Positions 1 to 4,787 of a stretch of 5,957 bases of DNA are shown in pieces. Made by a program: the position numbers and the translations under genes. The stretch's first letter is position 1, and every line of letters starts with the position of its first letter. This stretch comes from Patescibacteria group bacterium (GTDB taxonomy: Bacteria; Patescibacteria; Paceibacteria; UBA6257; 2-01-FULL-56-20), in assembly GCA_023484365.1 (NCBI GenBank), contig JAMDBA010000046.1, positions 1 to 5,957 on the forward strand, given 5' to 3'. The notes beneath the pieces were generated by a model. That model saw nothing but the letters and a program-made list of their open reading frames with translations. It ran no database searches and had not been told where the DNA came from.

Positions 1-26
1 AGTTGTTCCGATATCAATACCAAGAT
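1..26 (-). repeat. Left arm of 26-bp perfect inverted repeat (copy of pilM codons)
   Basis: Bases 1-26 are the exact reverse complement of 306-331. The identity stops abruptly at base 27 (no extension on the inner side) and reaches the window edge on the outer side, so it may continue beyond. The copied segment encodes LGIDIGTT, the phosphate-1 loop of PilM. It is probably an assembly or amplification foldback. Confidence 0.9.
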
Positions 27-210
27 GGCAAATTTTTTTGTTTTCTGGCAAGCGCGCATGGCATTTCCCGCAAAACAAGGTTTTATTAATACTGATTTTT
101 AAAAGGCAATCAGGACAGAGCGTTTCTCCGTTTTTGAGATATTTACTGCAGCCCAGGCAGTAACTTGGGAAAATAATATCCAGGGCAAGATTAATCATTC
201 TATTGGTCAT
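1..210 (-). CDS. ComF/ComFC-family competence protein, N-terminal fragment (runs off window)
   Basis: Reading the minus strand from ATG at 210 gives 70 codons with no stop before the window edge. The protein opens with a short hydrophobic stretch, then FPSYCLGC (residues 14-21), followed by further cysteines at 32/35 (CPDC), 47/50 (CGKC) and 61. This spacing of CxxC pairs, with the leading I-F-P-x-x-C-x-x-C signature, is the N-terminal zinc ribbon of ComF/ComFC proteins, whose C-terminal part is a phosphoribosyltransferase-like domain (absent here). The family acts in the cytoplasm during natural transformation. After C61-H62 the reading is LGIDIGTT, which is PilM sequence and not ComF sequence; those 26 bases duplicate part of pilM in inverted orientation, so the true comF continuation may be missing. 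The start at 210 is chosen because a TATTAT box lies exactly 6 nt upstream; the next ATG (residue 5, at 198) is possible. The family call is good; the last eight residues are doubtful. Confidence 0.78.
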   Translation of the reverse strand, partial: MTNRMINLALDIIFPSYCLGCSKYLKNGETLCPDCLLKISINKTLFCGKCHARLPENKKICHLGIDIGTT

Positions 211-216
211 GGTATT

Positions 217-222
217 ATAATA
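217..222 (-). promoter_or_regulatory. -10 box for comF-like gene, predicted leaderless
   Basis: On the minus strand TATTAT lies at 222-217, followed by six bases (AATACC) and then the ATG at 210. A transcript starting about 7 nt after the box would begin at the start codon itself. No convincing -35 hexamer is visible, and the surroundings are AT-rich enough that chance matches are likely. Confidence 0.4.
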
Positions 223-238
223 ATCAAATTATTTATTA

Positions 239-244
239 TATAAT
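239..244 (+). promoter_or_regulatory. -10 box for the pilM operon
   Basis: A perfect TATAAT at 239-244 would place transcription start near 251, leaving a leader of about 9 nt before the pilM ATG at 260. The 13-mer TTATTATATAATT containing it (233-245) recurs exactly before pilN (1363-1375). No good -35 is seen at 17 bp spacing. The box lies about 17 bp from the opposing comF box, so the two promoters share the 49-bp gap. Confidence 0.5.
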
Positions 245-259
245 TTTATTAAACATTCA

Positions 260-1354
260 ATGGCTGATTTTTTCAAATTTTTAAAACCGGTTTTACATCC
301 TTCTTATCTTGGTATTGATATCGGAACAACTTCAATTAAAATAATTGAAGTTAATCAGGGCAAGCAGCTGCCTAATATTGTTAATTATGGAATTTTAGAA
401 ACAGACAGTTATCTTACGCGCGTCAACAGCGCTCTTCAAACAAGCTCGCTGAAACTTTTTGAGAGGGAGGTGGTGGAGTTATTAAAAGTTCTCTTGGCAA
501 AAATGAAGCCAAAGACCAACGAAGTTCTTGCTTCGCTTCCGCTTTTCTCCTCTTTTGTCACCGTTTTGGATTTTCCTAAAATGCCCGACTCTGATTTGAG
601 CAAGGCGGTTATTTATCAGGCGCAGCAGTATATCCCGTCGCCAATTTCCGAAGTTGCCATAGATTGGATTAAAGTTGGCGAATACAGCGATGAAAAAGGA
701 GTCCCTCACATGCAAATTCTTTTAACCTCGGTGCCCAAAGAACAGATTCAAAAATATCAAAATATTTTCAAGGCGGCCGGGCTCAATCTTCGTCTTTTAG
801 AAATAGAGACTCTAAGCCTAGGAAGGGTTTTAATTGGCAGCGATCCGACGCCCACTTTAGTTGTTGATATTGGCGCGCGATCTACCAATATCGCTTTTTT
901 TGAAAAAGCTCATCTTAAATTTAACGTCCAAAGCGATTTGGGCGGAAGCGTTGTCACGCAGGCTTTGGTTAATAGTTTGAAAATAAATCCTATCCGCGCC
1001 GAAGAATTAAAAAGGAATAAAGGCATATCCGGCACGGGTCCTGATTATGAGTTATCCACACTTATGCTTCCTTATGTTGATGCGATAATCGGCGAAGTTA
1101 AAAAGGCGCAGTATAATTACAAAATTCAGCAGCCGTCAGCCGCCGCCGTTGAACGGATAGTTTTGGCCGGTGGAGGTTCCAATTTAAGCGGTTTAGAGGC
1201 TTATTTAAAGAAACAATTCGGCATCCCGACGGTTATGCGGGCCAATCCTTTCGTTAAGTTTGAATACGACACAAACATTATAGAACCGATTATCGGCGAG
1301 CTCGGTCCGATTATGTGCGTTCCGTTGGGATTGACGCTTAGAGAGTTTATTTAA
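260..1354 (+). CDS. pilM: Type IV pilus assembly protein PilM (actin-like ATPase)
   Basis: The 364-residue product has the usual length and fold signatures of PilM, a cytoplasmic FtsA/actin-like ATP-binding protein that links PilN/PilO to the pilus motor. The phosphate-1 loop LGIDIGTTSIKIIEV is at residues 17-31 (Asp20), the phosphate-2 segment LVVDIGARSTNIAFF at 200-214, and the adenosine motif IVLAGGGSNLSGL at 300-312. The segment from about 108 to 140 (KMPDSDLSKAVIYQAQQYIP region) is typical of the PilM insertion. The C-terminus ends with the usual P-L-G-L-x-L-R. ATG at 260 follows a TATAAT box closely and has no Shine-Dalgarno sequence; starting at codon 1 leaves 16 residues before the first strand, normal for the family. 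It is the first gene of the operon, 37 bp before pilN. Codons 16-24 are the region duplicated in inverted orientation at the window's left edge. Confidence 0.95.
   Translation: MADFFKFLKPVLHPSYLGIDIGTTSIKIIEVNQGKQLPNIVNYGILETDSYLTRVNSALQTSSLKLFEREVVELLKVLLAKMKPKTNEVLASLPLFSSFVTVLDFPKMPDSDLSKAVIYQAQQYIPSPISEVAIDWIKVGEYSDEKGVPHMQILLTSVPKEQIQKYQNIFKAAGLNLRLLEIETLSLGRVLIGSDPTPTLVVDIGARSTNIAFFEKAHLKFNVQSDLGGSVVTQALVNSLKINPIRAEELKRNKGISGTGPDYELSTLMLPYVDAIIGEVKKAQYNYKIQQPSAAAVERIVLAGGGSNLSGLEAYLKKQFGIPTVMRANPFVKFEYDTNIIEPIIGELGPIMCVPLGLTLREFI
306..331 (+). repeat. Right arm of 26-bp perfect inverted repeat, inside pilM
   Basis: This segment covers the end of codon 16 to codon 24 of pilM (LGIDIGTT) and matches the reverse complement of bases 1-26 with no mismatch. 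It is in its natural place here: it encodes the conserved phosphate-1 loop. The left copy at the window edge is therefore the displaced one. Confidence 0.9.
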
Positions 1355-1368
1355 AAAGAATATTATTA

Positions 1369-1374
1369 TATAAT
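1369..1374 (+). promoter_or_regulatory. Possible -10 box before pilN
   Basis: TATAAT at 1369-1374 sits in the 37-bp pilM-pilN gap, within the same 13-mer found before pilM. It would start a transcript near 1381, 11 nt before the pilN ATG. This suggests an internal promoter, but the gap is nearly pure A/T and no -35 is clear. Confidence 0.35.
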
Positions 1375-1391
1375 TAAATTAATATAAAACT

Positions 1392-1967
1392 ATGGCTTTA
1401 GAAACTTCTCAATTTCATCAAGATCTCGCGGAAAAATTAAGCCGCGAACCCCAAATAAAAGGAGGGTTGCCTTCTAAACTTTTAATGTTTAGCGTTTCGG
1501 TTTTCATTATTATTCTCGTAATTTATTTAGGAATTATTTTCGGATACGAACCATATCTTAATGCGCAACTAGACAAACTTAATAATCAAATAAGTGTTGC
1601 TGGCAGCCAAATTTCGCCAACCGACCAAAGCCAGCTTACGAGCTATATTTCTCAAGCTTCTAATGTTAAAGCTTTATTAAATAATCATATTACCGCTTCC
1701 GCGCTTTTTAATTATCTTGAAAAAAATACCGATACCAATGTTTATTTTAGTCATTTGTCTTTGACGGTTTTTAACAATCAAGCTCAGCTTAGCGGCTTAG
1801 CGCAAACAATGAATGATTTGGTCGGCCAGCTGGCAATTTGGCAAGGGTCGCCGTCAATAACCGAGGTTGATTTCAATCAGATATCCGCTACCCCTCAAGG
1901 ATTTTCTTTCAGCGCGACTCTGACTTTCCAACCCAATTTTTTAATTAGCCAATCACAATCACAATGA
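1392..1967 (+). CDS. pilN: Type IV pilus assembly protein PilN-like (single-pass membrane protein)
   Basis: The 191-residue product has a cytoplasmic tail of about 30 residues, one strong transmembrane segment at about 31-51 (LMFSVSVFIIILVIYLGIIF), a short helical linker (about 55-95), and a C-terminal α/β domain. That domain contains the PilN pattern of a strand ending in L-S-G-L-A (133-137), then a helix, then ITEVDFNQIS and FSFSATLTF strands. Together with its place between pilM and pilO this supports PilN, the partner of PilO in the inner-membrane alignment complex. Sequence conservation is weak, as usual for this family. The N-terminal I-N-L-L-P motif that inserts into PilM in characterised systems is not present; the tail reads MALETSQFHQDLAEKL and onwards. 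There is no Shine-Dalgarno sequence before ATG 1392. Its stop TGA overlaps the pilO start (ATGA). The last codons are an in-frame CAATCA hexamer repeat encoding Ser-Gln repeats. Confidence 0.8.
   Translation: MALETSQFHQDLAEKLSREPQIKGGLPSKLLMFSVSVFIIILVIYLGIIFGYEPYLNAQLDKLNNQISVAGSQISPTDQSQLTSYISQASNVKALLNNHITASALFNYLEKNTDTNVYFSHLSLTVFNNQAQLSGLAQTMNDLVGQLAIWQGSPSITEVDFNQISATPQGFSFSATLTFQPNFLISQSQSQ
1950..1967 (+). repeat. Hexamer tandem repeat at pilN stop / pilO start
   Basis: CAATCA, CAATCA, CAATGA follow directly at 1950-1955, 1956-1961 and 1962-1967; the last, imperfect copy holds both the pilN stop and the pilO start. Gain or loss of a unit would keep both frames, adding or removing Gln-Ser in PilN. 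With fewer than three units it may be chance. Confidence 0.6.
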
Positions 1968-2539
1968 AACGATCAACCGAAAGATTAATAAGTTTAGTTA
2001 TCGCTTTAGTTTTGCTTTTAGCGTCAGTGATTATCTATTTCGATTTAATTCAAGGGTCTTATGGCGATGTTCAAAATATTCGCGCGGAAATTATTTCCAA
2101 CCAAAATACCTTAAATACCCAAAAGCAAACAATAAGTCAGATACAGTCTCTTTTAAGCGACTATAGGAACCAAACTAATTTCTCGCAGCAGCTTTCAACG
2201 GCTCTGCCTTTAACCGCTGATTCCGCTGGCGCGTTGGGGCAGCTAAGCGGTTTAGCGCAGACTAATCATTTAGTCATCTCTTCGGTTAGCGCGACTACTA
2301 GAAGCAATATAACTGTTGTTCCTAAAGCTTCCGCCTCACTAATTAAGCCGGTTGGCGTTTTGGAATTTAAAGCCAGATTATCTGGCCGATACGAAGATAT
2401 TAGGACCTTCTTATTCAGTATTGAAACTAATTACCGGCTATTTGACGCTCAGCAAATTAATCTTTCTCCGGCGGCCGATCCTAAGACTGACGCCTATAAT
2501 TTAGATCTAACGGTCGACACTTATTATCAAACAAACTAA
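1964..2539 (+). CDS. pilO: Type IV pilus assembly protein PilO-like
   Basis: The 191-residue product has the PilO layout: a very short basic cytoplasmic tail (MKRSTER), a transmembrane helix at about 8-27, a Gln/Asn-rich helix likely to form a coiled coil (about 30-70), and a ferredoxin-like C-terminal domain. Family signatures are ALPLTADSAGALGQLSGLA (80-98), then NHLVISSVSA, then LEFKARLSGRYEDIRTFLFS (133-152), matching the PilO pattern of L-x-G-x-Y-x-x-I-x-x-F-L before an I-E-x-x-x-R-L turn. PilO pairs with PilN through coiled coil and globular domain to form the membrane frame that relays PilM/ATPase action. Its ATG overlaps the pilN TGA by 4 nt (ATGA), so translation is probably coupled and the start is secure despite the absent Shine-Dalgarno sequence. 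The next gene starts only 7 nt after its stop. Confidence 0.88.
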   Translation: MKRSTERLISLVIALVLLLASVIIYFDLIQGSYGDVQNIRAEIISNQNTLNTQKQTISQIQSLLSDYRNQTNFSQQLSTALPLTADSAGALGQLSGLAQTNHLVISSVSATTRSNITVVPKASASLIKPVGVLEFKARLSGRYEDIRTFLFSIETNYRLFDAQQINLSPAADPKTDAYNLDLTVDTYYQTN

Positions 2540-2546
2540 TAAATCA

Positions 2547-2834
2547 ATGGCTATAGTTATTGAAGAAAAGAAAACAAAATCAGGATTCGTCACGGTGATC
2601 CTTTGGCTGGTTGTTTTGGGGATAATTATTGGCGCGGCTTACTATCTTTTTTTCAACCAGCCTCAGCTGATTGAAGTTGTCGTTCCTGGCAATCTGCAAA
2701 GCGCCCAGAATCTAACCAAGATTAGCGTTAATCCGCAGATAGTCGAACCGTTACTTCAGTCTCTTCATTCCTACATTCAATCAACTGGCGCGCCTACCAA
2801 CATTGGCCGGCCCAACCCGTTTATTTCTTACTAG
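2547..2834 (+). CDS. Small single-pass membrane protein with PilP-like C-terminal motif
   Basis: The 95-residue product has a charged cytoplasmic N-terminus (MAIVIEEKKTKSG), a long transmembrane segment at about 13-36 and a roughly 59-residue extracytoplasmic tail that ends in GRPNPFISY (87-95). The G-R-x-(D/N)-P-F element resembles the R-D-P-F signature of PilP/GspC-type proteins, and the gene occupies the pilP slot after pilO. PilP of Gram-negatives is a lipoprotein with a β-domain that contacts the PilQ secretin; here there is no lipobox and no β-domain, so the protein could be only the segment that contacts PilN/PilO. This role is inferred from position and one short motif. The start 7 nt after pilO, with the same CAATGGCT context as pilM, and the membrane topology make it a real gene. 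No symbol is given because homology to PilP is not certain. Confidence 0.75.
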   Translation: MAIVIEEKKTKSGFVTVILWLVVLGIIIGAAYYLFFNQPQLIEVVVPGNLQSAQNLTKISVNPQIVEPLLQSLHSYIQSTGAPTNIGRPNPFISY

Positions 2835-2868
2835 CTAATTATTTTTTATTTAACAGTCCGTTAATAAC

Positions 2869-2894
2869 TAAATTCTGCCGCTGACGCAGATTTA
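2869..2894 (+). other. Weak stem-loop with bulge
   Basis: TAAA-T-TCTGC (2869-2878) can pair with GCAGATTTA (2886-2894) around a 7-nt loop, leaving one unpaired T. No T-tract follows on either strand, so it does not look like an intrinsic terminator. It may be a transcript-end or processing structure, or chance. Confidence 0.3.
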
Positions 2895-2918
2895 ACAAAG
2901 CCAATCGGTTTGAAAATT

Positions 2919-2924
2919 TATAAT
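2919..2924 (+). promoter_or_regulatory. Possible -10 box for pilB
   Basis: TATAAT at 2919-2924 would start transcription near 2931, about 14 nt before the pilB ATG at 2945. It lies inside a near-palindromic AAATTTATAATTTAAAATTT (2914-2933), so the match could be fortuitous. No clear -35 is seen. Confidence 0.35.
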
Positions 2925-2944
2925 TTAAAATTTAATATTAATAT

Positions 2945-4663
2945 ATGACTGACGAAGTTCTGTTGGGCGAACTTGAAAAGAGGAATCTTTTGGCCGCCGA
3001 TCAGCTAAATAAAATAAAACGCGAAGCGTATTTAGCCGGGCGGACAGTTGAGTCGCTTATTTACGAAAGGCATTTGGTTGAGGATTCTAAAATAGCCGAA
3101 CTAAAGAGCTCGGTTTTGCGCGTCCCTTATAAAAAATTAGACTTATCTAAATACGATGAATCTTTGCTCAAAATAATTCCCGAAGAAACAGCCAGAACTT
3201 ACGCGTTAGCTCCGCTATCTAAAGACGGCGACAATTTAGTGGTTGGCATGATTAATCCCGACGACGTCAGAGCTCAGGAAGCTTTAAAATTTATCGCGCG
3301 GCGAGAGCATCTTGGTTTGGGGATTTATCTGATTTCTTATTCCGACTGGCAGGAAATTTTAAGAAAGTATTCTCCTTTTAGGAGCGAGGTTGAAGCCGCG
3401 GTTAGCGCTATCAGCGTTCAGCCTGGAACGGTGAGAAAATTAGTAAGGCTAGAAGAAGCAAAGGGAGTAGGAGCCGAAGAGGCGCCCATCATCAAACTGG
3501 TTGCTTCTACTTTTAAGGAAGCGGTCCAATCCGCGGCCTCCGATATTCATATTGAGCCGCAACAAAATTATTTAAGAATTCGTTTTAGGGTTGACGGCGA
3601 ACTTAAGGAAGTGGCTTCTCTGCCGATTGAGCTTTCTCAGCCGATTATCTCGCGTGTTAAAGTTATTTCCGAACTCAAACTTGACGAAACGCGCGTTCCT
3701 CAGGACGGCCGTTTTAGAAGCGCTATTTTAGACAGAGAAATAGATTTCCGTGTTTCTACTTTTCCTACTCCTTCCGGTGAAAAAGTGGCTATCCGTGTTT
3801 TAGACTCAACGGTCGGACTTAAAAAAATGGACCAGCTTGGGCTCAATGATCACAACCGCGGAATTGTCGACACGGCTTTGAATAAGCCTTACGGAATGAT
3901 TTTAATTACCGGCCCTACCGGTTCCGGTAAAACCACAACTCTTTACGCGCTGCTCCAAACCTTAAACAGCGATAAAGTTAATATCGTTTCTTTGGAAGAT
4001 CCGGTTGAGTATTTCATTTCGGGGATCAACCAGTCGCAAGTCAAACCGGAAATTGGCTACGACTTCGCTTCGGGATTAAGAGAAATATTGCGTCAAGATC
4101 CGGATATTATTATGGTTGGCGAAATTCGGGATAATGAAACGGCTGGCTTGGCTATTCATGCCGCCCTAACCGGCCACATCGTTCTTTCAACTCTGCACAC
4201 CAATAACGCCGTTGGAGTTATTCCTAGGTTGGCGGACATGAAAGTTGAATCATTTCTTTTGCCGTCCGCCCTTAATCTCATGCTTTCCCAAAGGCTGATT
4301 TCTTTGCTTTGCCAAAGCTGTAAAGCCGCCGAGGACGCGCCGGAAGAAATAGTAAAAGTCATAGACGCTTCAGTTAAGGATTTACCGCCCGAGGCTCTCT
4401 CCCAAATAAAAAAGCCGTACAAGATTTATCATAGTCCGGGATGCCCGGTTTGTAACGGAAAGGGAGTAAAAGGCAGGGTAGCGATTTATGAAATTTTTCA
4501 AATGACGCATCAGCTTGAAGAGATAATTAACAAAGGTGGCGATTCGGCGGCTATTTTAGAGGAATCGCGCAGACAACAGATGATAACGCTCCGTCAGGAC
4601 GGAATTATAAAGGCGCTTCAAGGATTCGTTTCAATAGAAGAAGTGCTCCGCGAAACGGAGTAG
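2945..4663 (+). CDS. pilB: Type IV pilus extension ATPase PilB (GspE/PulE family)
   Basis: The 572-residue product is a full-length secretion ATPase of normal PilB size that powers pilin polymerisation at the inner membrane. Residues 1-140 form an MshEN/T2SSE_N-type domain. ASDIHIEP (198-205) begins the N2 domain. The motor core has Walker A GPTGSGKT (323-330), Asp box VSLEDPVEY (348-356), Walker B QDPDIIMVGEIRD (384-396, Glu393) and His box STLHTN (415-420, His418). Two CxxC pairs, Cys456/459 and Cys500/503, form the tetracysteine zinc site that marks PilB/GspE and separates it from PilT. All catalytic residues are intact. The c-di-GMP-binding pattern of MshEN domains is not evident. ATG 2945 has no Shine-Dalgarno sequence; the following MTDEVLLGELEKRNLL is a typical MshEN opening, supporting this start. 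PilM/PilN/PilO are upstream; its opposing partner pilT lies 124 bp downstream. Confidence 0.96.
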   Translation: MTDEVLLGELEKRNLLAADQLNKIKREAYLAGRTVESLIYERHLVEDSKIAELKSSVLRVPYKKLDLSKYDESLLKIIPEETARTYALAPLSKDGDNLVVGMINPDDVRAQEALKFIARREHLGLGIYLISYSDWQEILRKYSPFRSEVEAAVSAISVQPGTVRKLVRLEEAKGVGAEEAPIIKLVASTFKEAVQSAASDIHIEPQQNYLRIRFRVDGELKEVASLPIELSQPIISRVKVISELKLDETRVPQDGRFRSAILDREIDFRVSTFPTPSGEKVAIRVLDSTVGLKKMDQLGLNDHNRGIVDTALNKPYGMILITGPTGSGKTTTLYALLQTLNSDKVNIVSLEDPVEYFISGINQSQVKPEIGYDFASGLREILRQDPDIIMVGEIRDNETAGLAIHAALTGHIVLSTLHTNNAVGVIPRLADMKVESFLLPSALNLMLSQRLISLLCQSCKAAEDAPEEIVKVIDASVKDLPPEALSQIKKPYKIYHSPGCPVCNGKGVKGRVAIYEIFQMTHQLEEIINKGGDSAAILEESRRQQMITLRQDGIIKALQGFVSIEEVLRETE

Positions 4664-4676
4664 CGTAAGAATTATA

Positions 4677-4733
4677 AATTATGATTTAGAATTTATGGCA
4701 AGCAAAAATACTTAAATTCACTAAATCTTAATT
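4677..4733 (+). repeat. AT-rich inverted repeat between pilB and pilT
   Basis: AATTAT-GATTTAG-AATTTA (4677-4695) pairs with TAAATT-CA-CTAAATC-TTAATT (4713-4733). GATTTAG/CTAAATC and AATTTA/TAAATT are perfect, separated by a 2-nt bulge; the outer six pairs have one mismatch; the loop is 17 nt. There is no G/C-rich core and no T-tract, so it is not a standard terminator. It could be a small dispersed repeat, a weak transcript-end structure or a protein site. Confidence 0.55.
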
Positions 4734-4775
4734 CATGAATAATAAATATTGTTTTAAGTTTTATTATTAATATGC

Positions 4776-4781
4776 TATTAT
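4776..4781 (+). promoter_or_regulatory. Extended -10 box for pilT, predicted leaderless
   Basis: TGCTATTAT (4773-4781) matches the extended -10 form TGnTATnAT. Exactly six A residues lie between it and the ATG at 4788, so transcription would start at or next to the start codon. The same geometry (TATTAT, 6 nt, ATG) occurs before the comF-like gene. No good -35 is visible. Confidence 0.5.
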
Positions 4782-4787
4782 AAAAAA

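Larger units (their letters stand above)
2835..2944 (+). other. 110-bp intergenic gap before pilB
   Basis: This AT-rich gap has no ORF. It contains a T-rich stretch (2841-2850) not preceded by a stable hairpin, a weak stem-loop at 2869-2894 and a TATAAT at 2919-2924. It probably separates pilMNO and the small gene from a pilB promoter. Confidence 0.6.

Noticed and set aside
482..715. Open frame on the minus strand inside pilM
   Set aside because: It lies wholly within the strongly conserved pilM coding region, and its predicted product has no recognisable domain; it is a shadow of pilM.
1965..1991. TGA of pilN read as glycine (recoded genetic code)
   Set aside because: Reading through would add only a few codons before a TAA, and no other gene in the window has an in-frame TGA; the ATGA overlap with pilO is a normal stop/start junction.
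1785..2263. Shared octapeptide QLSGLAQT in PilN (132-139) and PilO (93-100), as a sign of gene duplication
   Set aside because: The codons differ, the flanking residues do not align, and the peptide falls at different points of the two folds; coincidence is likelier, though PilN and PilO do share a general architecture.
4156..4422. Open frame on the minus strand inside pilB
   Set aside because: It is antisense to the conserved His-box and zinc-site region of pilB, with no start signal or family features of its own.
4646..4660. CTCCG-CGAAA-CGGAG hairpin at the end of pilB as a terminator
   Set aside because: The stem is only 5 bp, it lies within the last pilB codons, and no T-tract follows it.
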